Below, piece after piece: positions 12,580 to 24,500 of a stretch of DNA of 64,000 nt; positions within the stretch are counted from its first letter, which is position 1, and every line of letters begins with the position of its first letter. The translations under genes were made by a program, and so were the position numbers. Source of the stretch: Camelus bactrianus (Eukaryota; Chordata; Mammalia; Artiodactyla; Camelidae); NCBI RefSeq assembly GCF_048773025.1, contig NC_133569.1, positions 4,092,001-4,156,000 on the forward strand. Reading direction: 5' to 3'. Below the pieces are notes generated by a model, which searched no databases, was not told the DNA's origin, and saw nothing but the letters and a program-made list of their open reading frames with translations.

Positions 12580-14071
12580 ATGAACGAACGTCTCTCCACA
12601 TGCTCAGTTCTGAGAGATAAGTGTGTGTGAAAGCCGTCCTTCACCTAGCTTGTTGGGAACACAAAGTTTCTCTTCAGTTGCAAACTCCACTCGATACATA
12701 TATAAGGGGAGGTACTAGCCCCAACTCGTTTTTACAGTGAAAACTGCAGGAACTTCAAACCGGCACTAGGAAACAGACCGAGAAACCAGAGTAAAAGTTT
12801 CTCCTGCAACCCGTCCTTTTGTGCTAGATGAACGAACGTCTCTCCACATGCTCAGTTCTGAGAGATAAGTGTGTTTGAAAGCCGTCCTTCACCTAGCTTG
12901 TTGGGAACACAAAATTTCTCTTAAGTTGCAAACACCACTCCATACATATATATGGGGAGGTACTAGCCCCAACTCGGTTTTACAGTGAAAACTGCTGGAA
13001 ATTCAATCCGTCACTAGGAAACAGAACGAGAAACCAGAGTAAAAGTTTCTTCTTCAACATCTTCCCTTTGTGCTAGATGAACGAACGTCTCTCCACATGC
13101 TAAGTTCTGAGAGATAAGTGTGTGTGAAAGCCGTCCTTCACCTAGCTTGTTGGGAACACAAAATTTCTCTTCAGTTGCAAATTCCACTCCATACATATAT
13201 ATGGGGAGGTACTAGCTCCAACTCGGTTTTACAGTGAAAACTGCAGGAAAATCAAACCGGCACTAGGAAACAGACTGAGAAACCAGAGTAAAAGTTTCTC
13301 CTGCAACCAGTTCCCTTTGTGCTAGATGAACGAACGTCTCTCCACATGCTCAGTTCTGAGAGATAAGTGTGTGTGAAAGCCGTCCTTCACCTAGCTTGTT
13401 GGGAACACAAAGTTTCTCTTCAGTTGCAAACTCCACTCGATACATATATAAGGGGAGGTACTAGCCCCAACTCGTTTTTACAGTGAAAACTGCAGGAACT
13501 TCAAACCGGCACTAGGAAACAGACCGAGAAACCAGAGTAAAAGTTTCTCCTGCAACCCGTTCCTTTTGTGCTAGATGAACGAACGTCTCTCCACATGCTC
13601 AGTTCTGAGAGATAAGTGTGTGTGAATGCCGTCCTTCGCCTAGTTTGTTGGGAACACAAAGTTTCTCTTCAGTTGCAAACTCCACTCCATACATATATAT
13701 GGGGAGGTACTAGCTCCAACTCGGTTTTACAGTGAAAACTGCAGGAAGTTCAAACCGGCACTAGGAAACAGACCGAGAAACCAGAGTAAAATTTCCCCTG
13801 CTACACGTTCCCTTTGTGCTAGATGAACGAACGTCTCTCCACATGCTCAATTCTGAGAGATAAGTGTGTGTGAAAGCCGTCCTTCACCTAGCTTGTTGGG
13901 AACACAAAGTTTCTCTTCAGTTGCAAACTCCACTCCATACATATATAAGGGGAGGTACTAGCTCCAACTCGGTTTTACAGTGAAAACTGCAGGAACTTCA
14001 AACCGGTACTAGGAAACAGACCGAGAAACCAGAGTAAAAGTTTCTACTGCAACCCGTTCCCTTTGTGCTAG
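12580..14071 (+). repeat. Second copy of the 11-mer unit, cut off after six monomers
   Basis: The six monomers match 9,846-11,337 in order. The unit breaks off at the hybrid monomer that follows. Confidence 0.85.
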
Positions 14072-14319
14072 ATGAACGAACGTCTCTCCACATGCTCAGT
14101 TCTGAGAGATAAGTGAGTGTGAAAGCCGTTCTTCGCCAGCTTGTTGGGAACACAAAGTTTCTCTTAAGTTGCAAACTCCACTCCATACATATATATGGGG
14201 AGGTACTAGCTCCAACTCGGTTTTACAGTGAAAACTGCTGGAACTTCAATCCGTCACTAGGAAACAGAACGAGAAACCAGAGTAAAAGTTTCTTCTTCAA
14301 CATCTTCCCTTTGTGCTAG
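14072..14319 (+). repeat. Hybrid monomer ending the 11-mer region
   Basis: The front (AAGTGAGTGTG, GTTCTTCGCC) is the type found at 11,338. From about base 14,139 on it is the type found at 10,094 and 12,828 (TCTCTTAAGTTGC, CTGCTGG, CAATCCGTCAC, CAGAACGAG, TTCTTCAACATC). The join falls at CGCCAGC, where one T of CGCCTAGC is missing. The following monomer (14,320) is the normal successor of the second type, as expected after an out-of-register exchange. Confidence 0.8.
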
Positions 14320-15314
14320 ATGAACGAACGTCTCTCCACATGCTAAGTTCTGAGAGATAAGTGTGTGTGAAAGCCGTCCTTCACCTAGCTTGTTGGGAAC
14401 ACAAAATTTCTCTTCAGTTGCAAATTACACTCCATACATATATATGGGGAGGTACTAGCTCCAACTCGGTTTTACAGTGAAAACTGCAGGAAAATCAAAC
14501 CGGCACTAGGAAACAGACTGAGAAACCAGAGTAAAAGTTTCTCCTGCAACCAGTTCCCTTTGTGCTAGATGAACGAACGTCTCTCCACATGCTCAGTTCT
14601 GAGAGATAATTGTGTGTGAAAGCCGTCCTTCACCTAGCTTGTTGGGAACACAAAGTTTCTCTTCAGTTGCAAACTCCACTCCTTACATATATATGGGGAG
14701 GTACTAGCTACAACTCGGTTTTACAGTGAAAACTGCAGGAACTTCAAACCGGCACTAGGAAACAGACCGAGAAACCAGAGTAAAATTTCTCCTGCTACCC
14801 GTTCCCTTTGTGCTAGATGAACGAACGTCTCTCCACATGCTCAGTTCTGACAGATAAGCGTGTGTGAAAGCCGTCCTTCAACTAGCTTGTTGGGAACACA
14901 TAGTTACTCTTCAGTTGCAAACTCCACTCCATACATATATAAGGGGAAGTACTAGCTCCAACTCGGTTTTACAGTGAAAACTGCAGGAACTTCAAACCGG
15001 CACTAGGAAACAGACCGAGAAACCAGAGTAAAAGTTTCTCCTGCAACCCGTTCCCTTTGTGCTAGATGAACGAACGTCTCTCCACATGCTCAGTTCTGAG
15101 AGATAAGTGTGTGTGAAAGCCGTCCTTCACCTAGCTTGTTGGGAACACAAAGTTTCTCTTCAGTTGCAAACTCCACTCCATACATATATAAGGGGAGGTA
15201 CTAGCCCCAACACGGTTTTACAGTGAAAACTGCAGGAACTTCAAACCGGCACTAGGAAACAGACCGAGAAACCAGAGTAAAAGTTTCTCCTGCAACCCGT
15301 TCCCTTTGTGCTAG
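14320..15314 (+). repeat. Four linking monomers, including one like the 6-mer unit
   Basis: 14,320 is the CATGCTAAGTTC type with AAATTACAC. 14,569 has TAGCTACAAC. 14,817 has CTGACAGATAAG and ACACATAGTTACTC, the same marker pair as 645 and 2,138, so it is an older relative of that monomer. 15,066 has TAGCCCCAACACGG. Confidence 0.75.
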
Positions 15315-15929
15315 ATGAACGAACGTCTCTCCACATGCTCAGTTCTGAGAGATAAGTGTGTGTGAAAGCCGTCCTTCAACCAGCTTGTTGGGAACACAAA
15401 ATTTCTCTTCAGTTGCTAATTCCACTCCATACATATATATGGGGAGGTACTAGCTCCAAATCGGTTTTACAGTGAAAACTGCAGGAACTTCGAACAGGCA
15501 CTAGGAAACAGACCGAGGAAACAGAGTAAAAGTTTCTTCTGCAACCCGTTCCCTTTGTGCTAGATGAACGAACGTCTCTCCACATGCTCAGTTCTGAGAG
15601 ATAAGTGTGTGTGAAAGCCGTCCTTCACCTAGCTTGTTGGGAACACAAAATATCTCTTCAGTTGCAAACTCCACTGCATATATATATATGGGGAGGTACT
15701 AGCTCCAACTCGGTTTTACAGTGAAAACTGCAGGAAAATCAAACCGGCACTAGGAAACAGACTGAGAAACCAGAGTAAAAGTTTCTCCTGCAACCCGTTC
15801 CCTTTGTGCTAGATGAACGAACGTCTCTCCACATGCTCAGTTCTGAGAGATAAGTGTGTGTGAAAGCCGTCCTTCACCTAGCTTGTTGGGAACACAAAGT
15901 TTCTCTTCAGTTGCAAACTCCACGCCATA

Positions 15930-15939
15930 CATATATATG
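15930..15939. other. CATATATATG palindrome, one per monomer
   Basis: This ten-base perfect palindrome sits about 118 bases into the monomer and marks the most AT-rich point. Variants elsewhere include TATATAAGGGG (many monomers in 700-15,300), a longer TA run (for example 15,678-15,690), ATACATATGGGG (for example 30,851) and TTTATATGG (for example 43,541). It looks like a slippage-prone TA run. It resembles a TATA box only by composition. Confidence 0.75.
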
Positions 15940-15976
15940 GGGAGGTACTAGCTCCAACTCGGTTTTACAGTGAAAA

Positions 15977-15982
15977 CTGCAG
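15977..15982. other. PstI site CTGCAG, conserved in most monomers
   Basis: The hexamer lies in AAAACTGCAGGAAC and is present in most monomers. It is lost where the variant reads CTGCTGG (for example near 1,311, 7,771, 10,259, 12,995, 14,237, 16,228, 17,722 and 18,964). Because the CTGCTGG variant sits at fixed places in the higher-order units, loss of this site marks unit structure as well as monomer spacing. Confidence 0.85.
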
Positions 15983-16808
15983 GAACTTCAAACCGGCACT
16001 AGGAAACAGACCGAGAAACCAGAGTAAAAGTTTCTCCTGCAACCCTTTCCCTTTGTGCTAGATGAACGAACGTCTCTCCACATGCTCATTTCTGAGAGAA
16101 AAGTGTGTGTGAAAGCCGTCCTTCACCTAGCCTGTTGGGAACACAAAGTTTCTCTTCAGTTGCAAACTCCACTCCATACATATATATGGGGAGGTACTAG
16201 CTCCAACTCGGTTTTACAGTGAAAACTGCTGGAACTTCAATCCGGCACTAGGAAACAGACCGAGAAACCAGAGTAAAAGTTTCTTCTGCAACCCGTTCCC
16301 TTTGTGCTATATGAACGAACGCCTCTCCACATGCTCAGTTCTGAGAGATAAGTGTGTGTGAAAGCCGTCCTTCACCTAGCTTGTTGGGAACACAAAGTAT
16401 CTCTTCAGTTGCAAACTCCACTCCATACGTATATATGGGGAGGTACTAGCTCCAACTCGGTTTTACAGTGAAAACTGCAGGAACATCAAACCGGCACTAG
16501 GAAACAGACCGAGACACCAGAGTAAAAGTTTCTCCTGCAACCCGTTCCCGTTGTGCTAGATGAACGAACGTCTCTCCACATGCTCAGTTCTGAGAGATAA
16601 GTGTGTGTTAAAGCCGTACTTCACCTAGCTTGTTGGGAACACAAAGTTTCTCTTCAGTTGCAAACTCCACGCCATACATATATAAGGGGAGGTACTAGCT
16701 CCAACTCTGTTTTACAGTGAAAACTGCAGGAACTTCAAACCGGCACTAGGAAACAGACCGAGACACCAGAGTAAATGTTTCTCCTGCAACATTTTCCCTT
16801 TGTGCTAG

Positions 16809-18300
16809 AAGAACGAACGTCTCTCCACTTGCTCATTTCTGAGAGTAAAGTGTGTGTGAAAGCCGTCCTTCACCTAGCTTGTTGGGAACACAAAATTTCT
16901 CTTCAGTTGCAAATTCCACTCCATACATATATATGGGGAGGTACTAGCTCCAACTAGGTTTTACAGTGAAAACTGCAGGAACTTCAAACAGGCACTAGGA
17001 AACAGACTATGAAACCAGAGTAAAAGTTTCTCCTGCAACAAGTTCCCTTTGTGCTAGATGAACGAACGTCTCTCCACATGCTCAGTTCTGAGAGATAAGT
17101 GTGTGTGAAAGCCGTCCTTCACCTAGCTTGTAGGGAACACAAAATATCTCTTCAGTTGCAAACTCCACTGCATATATATATATGGGGAGGTACTAGCTCC
17201 AACTCGGTTTTACAGTGAAAACTGCAGGAATATCAAACCGGCACTAGGAAACAGACTGAGAAACCAGAGTAAAAGTTTCTCCTGCAACCCGTTCCATTTG
17301 TGCTAGATGAACGAACGTCTCTCCACATGCTCAGTTCTGAGAGATAAGTGTGTGTGAAAGCCGTCCTTCACCTAGCTTGTTGGGAACACAAAGTTTCTCT
17401 TAAGTTGCAAACTCCACGCCATACATATATATGGGGAGGTACTAGCTCCAACTCGGTTTTACAGTGAAAACTGCAGGAACTTCAAACCGGCACTAGGAAA
17501 CAGACCGAGAAACCAGAGTAAAAGTTTCTCCTGCAACCATTTCCCTTTGTGCTAGATGAACGAACGTCTCTCCACATGCTCATTTCTGAGAGAAAAGTGT
17601 GTGTGAAAGCCGTCCTTCACCTAGCTTGTTGGGAACACAAAGTTTCTCTTCAGTTGCAAACTCCACTCCATACATATATATGGGGAGGTACTAGCTCCAA
17701 CTCGGTTTTACAGTGAAAACTGCTGGAACTTCAATCCGGCACTAGGAAACAGACCGAGAAACCAGAGTAAAAGTTTCTTCTGCAACCCGTTCCCTTTGTG
17801 CTATATGAACGAACGCCTCTCCACATGCTCAGTTCTGAGAGATAAGTGTGTGTGAAAGCCGTCCTTCACCTAGCTTGTTGGGAACACAAAGTTTCTCTTC
17901 AGTTGCAAACTCCACTCCATACGTATATATGGGGAAGTACTAGCTCCAACTCGGTTTTACAGTGAAAACTGCAGGAACATCAAACCGGCACTAGGAAACA
18001 GACCGAGACACCAGAGTAAAAGTTTCCCCTGCAACCCGTTCCCGTTGTGCTAGATGAACGAACGTCTCTCCACATGCTCAGTTCTGAGAGATAGTGTGTG
18101 TTAAAGCCGTACTTCACCTAGCTTGTTGGGAACACAAAGTTTCTCTTCAGTTGCAAACTCCACGCCATACATATATATGGGGAGTTACTAGCTCCAACTC
18201 TGTTTTACAGTGAAAACTGCAGGAACTTCAAACCGGCACTAGGAAACAGACCGAGAAAGCAGAGTAAAATTTCTCCTGCTACCCGTTCCCTTTGTGCTAG
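16809..18300 (+). repeat. Older six-monomer unit, copy 2 (1,492 bp)
   Basis: The monomer order is the same as in 15,315-16,808. The first monomer has lost the usual ATG at its start (AGAAGAACG at 16,809). The last monomer keeps CTCTGTTTT but then reads AAAGCAGAGTAAAATTTC, changing toward the CTGACAG series that follows. Confidence 0.78.
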
Positions 18301-19296
18301 ATGAACGAACGTCTCTCCACATGCTCAGTTCTGACAGATAAGTGTGTGTGAAAGCCGTCCTTCAACTAGCTTGTTGGGAACACATAGTTACTCTTCAGTT
18401 GCAAACTCCACTCCATACATATATAAGGGGAAGTACTAGCTCCAACTCGGTTTTACAGTGAAAACTGCAGGAACTTCAATCCGGCACTAGGAAACAGACC
18501 GAGAAACCAGAGTAAAAGTTTCTTCTGAAACCCGTTCCCTTTGTGCTAGATGAACGAACGTCTCTCCACATGCTCAGTTCTGAGAGATAAGTGTGTGTGA
18601 AAGCCGTCCTTCGCCTAGCTTGTTGGGAACACAAAGTTTCTCTTAAGTTGCAAACTCCACTCCATACATATATATGGGGAGGTACTAGCTCCAACTCGTT
18701 TTTACAGTGAAAACTGCAGGAACTTTAAACCGGCACTAGGAAACAGACTGAGAAACCAGAGTAAAAATTTCACCTGCAACCCGTTCCATTTGTGCTAGAT
18801 GAACGAACGTCTCTCCACATGCTCAGTTCTGAGAGATAAGTGTGTGTTAAAGCCGTCCTTCACCTAGCTTGTTGGGAACACAAAGTTTCTCTTCAGTTGC
18901 AAATTCCACTCCGTACATATATATGGGGAGGTACTAGCTCCAAATCGGTTTTACAGTGAAAACTGCTGGAACTTCAATCCGGCACTAGGAAACAGACCGA
19001 GAAAACAGAGTAAAAGTTTCTTCTGCAACCCGTTCCCTTTGTGCTAGATGAACGAACGTCTCTCCACATGCTCAGTTCTGAGAGATAATTGTGTGTGAAA
19101 GCCGTCCTTCAACTAGCTTGTTGGGAACACAAAATACCTCTTCAGTTGCAAACTCCAGTGCATACATATATATGGGGAGGTACTAGCTCCAACTCGGTTT
19201 TACAGTGAAAACTGCAGGAACATCAAACCGGCACTAGGAAACAGACTGAGAAACCAGAGTAAAAGTTTCTCCTGCAACACGTTCCCTTTGTGCTAG
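18301..19296 (+). repeat. Diverged relative of the first four monomers of the left 6-mer unit
   Basis: The four monomers carry, in order, CTGACAG with ACACATAGTTACTC; CGCCTAGC with TTAAGTTGC and AACTTTAAACC; GTGTTAAAGCC with CTGCTGG and GAAAACAG; and CTTCAACTAG with CCAGTGCATAC and GGAACATC. This is the order seen at 645-1,640 and 2,138-3,133, with many private changes, so it is an older copy of the same higher-order unit. Confidence 0.75.
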
Positions 19297-19793
19297 ATGA
19301 ACGAACGTCTCTCCACATGCTCATTTCTGAGAGAAAAGTGTGTGTGAAAGCCGTCCTTCACCTAGCTTGTTGGGAACACAAAGTTTCTCTTCAGTTTCAA
19401 ACTCCACTCCATACATATATATGGGGAGATACTAGCTCCAACTCGGTTTTACAGTGAAAAGTGCAGGAACTTCAAACCGGCACTAGGAAACAGACTGAGA
19501 AACCAGAGTAAAAGTTTCTCATGCAACCCATTCCCTTTTTGCTAGATGAACGAACGTCTCTCCACATGCTCAGTTCTGAGAGATAAGTGTGTGTGAAAGC
19601 CGTCTTTCACCTAGCTTGTTGGGAACACAAAGTTTCTCTTCAGTTGCAAACGCCACTCCATACATATATATGGGGAGGTACTAGCTCCAACTCGGTTTTA
19701 CAGTGAAATCTGCAGGAACTTCAAACCGGCACTAGGAAACAGGCCGAGAAACCAGAGTAAAATTTCTCCTGCTAACCGTTCCCTTTGTGCTTG
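18799..19793 (+). repeat. Four-monomer block repeated 1,741 bp downstream, copy 1
   Basis: Shared markers with 20,540-21,534 are TCCAAATCG with GAAAACAG; GGAACATC; CAGTTTCAAA with AAAAGTGCAGG; and GAAATCTGCAGG with CCTGCTAACCG. The spacing is seven monomers minus two bases. It overlaps the 6-mer relic at 18,301, so the 7-mer arrangement is a later layer. Confidence 0.75.
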
Positions 19794-20539
19794 ATGAACG
19801 AACGTCTCTCCACATGCTCAGTTCTGAGAGATAAGTGTGTGTGAAAGCCGTCCTTCAGCTAGTTTGTTGGGAACACAAAGTTTCTCTTCAGTTGCAAACT
19901 CCAATCCATACATATATAATGGGAGGTTCTAGCTCCAACTCGGTTTACAGTGAAAACTGCAGGAACTTCAAACCGGCACTAGGAAACAGACAGAGAAACC
20001 AGAGTAAAAGTTTCTCCTCCAACCCGTTCCATTTGTGCTAGATGAACGAACGTCTCTGCACATGCTCAGTTCTGAGAGATAAGTGTGTGTGAAAGCCGTC
20101 TTTCACCTAGCTTGTTGGGAACACAAAGTTCCTCTTAAGTTGCAAACTCCACTCCATACATATATATGGGGAGGTACTAGCTCCAACTCGGTTTTACAGT
20201 GAAAACTGCAGGAACTTCAAACCGACACTAGGAAACAGACCGAGAAACCAGAGTTAAAGTTTCTTCTGCAACCAGTTCCCTTTGTGCTAGATGAACGAAC
20301 GTCTCTCCACATGCTCATTTCTGAGAGATAAGTGTGTGTGAAAGCCGTCCTTCACCTAGCTTGTTGGGAACACAAAGTTTCTCTTCAGTTGCAAACTCCA
20401 CTCCATACATATATATGGGGAGGTACTAGCTCCAACTCGGTTTTACAGTGAAAACTGCTGGAACTTCAATCAGGCACTAGGAAACAGACCGAGAAACCAG
20501 AGTAAAAGTTTCTTCTGCAACCCGTTCCCTTTGTGCTAG

Positions 20540-21534
20540 ATGAACGAACGTCTCTCCACATGCTCATTTCTGAGAGAAAAGTGTGTGTGGAAGCCGTCCT
20601 TCACCTAGCTTGTTGGGAACACAAAGTTTCTCTTCAGTTGCAAATTCCACTCCGTACATATATATGGGGAGGTACTAGCTCCAAATCGATTTTACAGTGA
20701 AAACTGCTGGAACTTCAATCCGGCACTAGGAAACAGACCGAGAAAACAGAGTAAAAGTTTCTTCTGCAACCCGTTCCATTTGTGCTAGATGAACGAACGT
20801 CTCTCCACATGCTCAGTTCTGAGAGATAAGTGTGTGTGAAAGCCGTCCTTCACCTAGCTTGTTGGGAACACAAAATATCTCTTCAGTTGCAAACTCCACT
20901 GCATACATATATATGGGGAGGTACTAGCTCCAACTCGGTTTTACAGTGAAAACTGCAGGAACATCAAACCGGCACTAGGAAACAGACTGAGAAACCAGAG
21001 TAAAAGTTTCTCCTGCAACTCGTTCCCTTTGTGCTAGATGAACGAACGTCTCTCCACATGCTCTTTTCTGAGAGAAAAGTGTGTGTGAAAGCCGACCTTC
21101 ACCTAGCTTGTTGGGAACACAAAGTTTCTCTTCAGTTTCAAAAACCACTCCATACATATATATGGGGAGGTAATAGCTCCAACTCGGTTTTACAGTGAAA
21201 AGTGCAGGAACTTCAAACCGGCACTAGGAAACAGACTGAGAAACCAGAGTAAAAGTTTCTCCTGCAACCCGTTCCCTTTTTGCTAGATGAACGAACGTCT
21301 CTCCACATGCTCATTTCTGAGAGATAAGTGTGTGTGAAAGCCGTATTTCACCTAGCTTGTTGGGAACACAAAGTTTCTCTTCAGTTGCAAACTCCACTCC
21401 ATACATATATATGGGGAGGTACTAGCTCCAACTCGGTTTTACAGTGAAATCTGCAGGAACTTCAAACCGGCACTAGGAAACAGACCGAGAAACCAGAGTA
21501 TAATTTCTCCTGCTAACCGTTCCCTTTGTGCTAG
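20540..21534 (+). repeat. Four-monomer block, copy 2
   Basis: The same four variant types occur in the same order as at 18,799-19,793. Both copies carry several private substitutions, so the event is not recent. Confidence 0.75.
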
Positions 21535-24500
21535 ATGAACGAACGTCTCTCCACATGTTCAGTTCTGAGAGATAAGTGTGTGTGAAAGCCGCCTTCACCT
21601 AGCTTGTTGGGAACACAAAGATTCTCTTCAGTTGCAAACACCACTCCATACATATATATGGGGAGGTACTAGCTCCAACTCGTTTTTACAGTGAAAACTG
21701 CAGGAACTTTAAACCGGCACTAAGAATCAGACCGAGAAACCAGAGTAAAAGTTTCTCCTGCAACCCGTTCCCTTTGTGCTAGATGAACGAACGTCTCTCC
21801 ACATGCTCAGTTCTGAGAGATAATTGTGTTTTAAAGCCGTCCTTCACCTAGCTTGTTGGGAACACAAAGTTTCTTTTCAGTTGCAAATTCCACTCCATAT
21901 ATATATATGGGGAGGTACTAGCTCCAACTCGGTTTTACAGTGAAAACTGCTGGAAATTCAATCCGGCACTAGGAAACAGACCGAGAAAACAGAGTAAAAG
22001 TTTCTTCTGCAACCCGTTCCCATTGTGCTAGATGAACGAACGTCTCTCCACATGCTCAGTTCTGAGAGATAAGTGTGTGTGAAAGCCGTCCTTCACCTAG
22101 CTTGTTGGGAACACAAAATATCTCTTCAGTTGCAAACTCCACTGCATACATATATATGGGGAGGTACTAGCTCCAACTCGATTTTACAGTGAAAACTGCA
22201 GGAACATAAAACCGGCACTAGGAAACAGACTGAGAAACCAGAGTAAAAGTTTCTCCTGAAACCCGTTCCCTTTGTGCTAGATGAATGAACGTCTCCCACA
22301 TGCTCAGTTCTGAGAGATAAGTGTGTGTGAAAGCCGTCCTTCACCTAGCTTGTTGGGAACACAAAGTTTCTCTTCAGTTGAAAACTCCTCGCCATACATA
22401 TATATGGGGAGGTACAAGCTCCAACTCGGTTTTACAGTGAAAACTGCAGGAACTTCAAACCGGCACTAGGAAACAGACCGAGACACCAGAGTAAAAGTTT
22501 CTCCTGCAACCCTTTCCCTTTGTGCTATATGAACGAACGTCTCTCCACATGCTCATTTCTGAGAGAAAAGTGTGTGTGAAAGCCGTCCTTCACCTAGCTT
22601 GTTGGGAACACAAAGTTTCTCTTCAGTTGCAAACTCCACTCCATACATAAATATGGGGAGGTACTAGCTCCAACTCGGTTTTACAGTGAAAAGTGCAGGA
22701 ACATCAAACCGGCACTAGGAAAGAGACTGAGAAAACAGAGTAAAAGTTTCTCCTGCAACCCGTTCCCTTTTTGCTAGATGAACGAACGTCTCTCCACATG
22801 CTCAGTTCTGAGAGATAATTGTGTGTGAAAGCCGTCTTTCACCTAGCTTGTTGGGAACACAAAGTTCCTCTTAAGTTGCAAACCCCGCTCCATACATATA
22901 TATGGGGAGGTACTAGCTCCAACTCGGTTTTACAGTGAAAACTGCAGGAACTTCAAACAGGCACTAGGAAACAGACCGAGAAACCAGAGTAAAAGTTTCT
23001 CCTGCAACCCGTTCCCTTTGTGCTAGATGAACGAACGTCCCTCCACATGCTCAGTTCTGAGAGATAAGTGTGTGTGAAAGCCGTCCTTCACTTGGCTTGT
23101 TGGGGACACAAAGTTTCTCTTCAGTTGCAAACTCCACTCCATACATATATATGGGGAGGTACTAGCTCCAACTCGGTTTTACAGTGAAAACTGCTGGAAC
23201 TTCAATCCGGCACTAGGAAACAGACCGAGAAACCAGAGTAAAAGTTTCTTCTGAAACCCGTTCCCTTTGTGCTAGATGAACGAACGTCTCTCCACATGCT
23301 CATTTCTGAGAGAAAAGTGTGTGTGAAAGCCGTCCTTCACCTAGCTTGTTGGGAACACAAATATTCTCTTCAGTTGCAAATTACACTCCATACATATATA
23401 TGGGGAAGTACTAGCTCCAACTCGGTTTTACAGTGAAAACTGCAGGAACTTCAAACAGGCACTAGGAAACAGACTGAGAAACCAGAGTAAAAGTTTCTCC
23501 TGCAACACGTTCCCTTTGTGCTAGATGAACGAACGTCTCCCACATGCTCAGTTCTGAGAGAAAAGTTTGTGTGAAAGCCGTCCTTCACCTAGCTTGTTGG
23601 GAACACAAAATTTCTCTTCAATTGCAAATTCCACTCCATACATATATATGGGGTGGTACTAGCTCCAACTCGGTTTTACAGTGAAAACTGAAGGAACTTC
23701 AAAACGGCACTAGGAAACAGACCGAGAAACCAGAGTAAAATTTTCCTGCTACCCGTTCCCTTTGTGCTAGATGAACGAACGTCTCTCCACATGCTCAGTT
23801 CTGAGAGATAAGTGTGTGTGAAAGCCGTCCTTCACCTAGCTTGTTGGGAACACAAAGTTTCTCTTCAGTTGCAAACTCCACTGCATACATATATATGGGG
23901 AGGTACTAGCTCCAACTCGGTTTTACAGTGAAAACTGCAGGAACATCAAACCAGCACAAGGAAACAGACTGAGAAACCAGAGTAAGTTTCTCCTGCAACC
24001 CGTTCCCTTTGTGCTAGATGAACGAACGTCTCTCCACATGCTCAGTTCTGAGAGATAAGTGTGTGTGAAAGCCGTCCTTCACCTAGCTTGTTGGGAACAC
24101 AAACTTTCTCTTCAGTTGCAAACTCCAATCCATACATATATACGGGGAGGTACTAGCTCCAACACGGTTTTACAGTGAAAACTGCAGGAACTTCAAACCG
24201 ACACTAGGAAACAGACCGAGAAACCAGAGTAAAATTTCTCCTGCTACCCATTCCCTTTGTGCTAGATGAACGGACGTCTCTCCACATGCTCAGTTCTGAG
24301 AGATAAGTGTGTGTGAAACCGTCCTTCACCTAGCTTGTTGGGAACACAAAGTTTCTCTTCAGTTGCAAACTCCACTCCATACATATATAAGGGAATGTAC
24401 TAGCTCCAACACGGATTTACAGTGAAAACTGCAGGAACTTCAAACCGGCACTAGGAAACAAACCGAGAAACCAGAGTAAAAGTTTCTCCTGCAACCCGTT

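Larger units (their letters stand above)
15813..16061 (+). repeat. Reference monomer close to the consensus (249 bp)
   Basis: I chose this monomer as a map because it differs from the by-eye consensus at only about two bases. It holds, in order: a CTCAG-TT-CTGAG inverted repeat at 15,836-15,847; a GT run overlapping a GTGAA...TTCAC inverted repeat at 15,860-15,877; the palindrome CATATATATG at 15,930-15,939; a GTTTT-ACAGTG-AAAAC inverted repeat at 15,962-15,977; and a PstI site CTGCAG at 15,977-15,982. CTAG occurs four times. It has no long open frame because TGA follows the GT run in frame 1. The start is arbitrary and was chosen only because the motif ATGAACGAACG is well conserved. Confidence 0.9.
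15315..16808 (+). repeat. Older six-monomer unit, copy 1 (1,494 bp)
   Basis: Monomer types in order are AAAATTTCTC with AACAGGCAC; AAAATATCTC with a long TA run; CCACGCC; CATTTCTGAGAGAAAAG with CTGCTGG and TGCTATATG; GCCTCTCC with ATACGTATATATGG; and GTGTTAAAGCCGTAC. Shared rare bases with the next 1,494 bp (GCCTCTCC at 16,321 and 17,815; TTAAAGCCGTAC at 16,607 and 18,100) establish the pair. Differences are frequent enough to make it older than the unit at 509. Confidence 0.8.

Noticed and set aside
7793-13196. Three identical 60-codon minus-strand frames at 7,793, 10,280 and 13,014
   Set aside because: They are identical because the monomers lie in repeated 10-mer and 11-mer units. Identity is explained by recent duplication, including at silent sites, and not by protein constraint.
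15928-15942. TATA box and promoter in each monomer
   Set aside because: The TATATATGGGG run fits a TATA-like composition but varies by slippage and has no other promoter element or conserved downstream frame.
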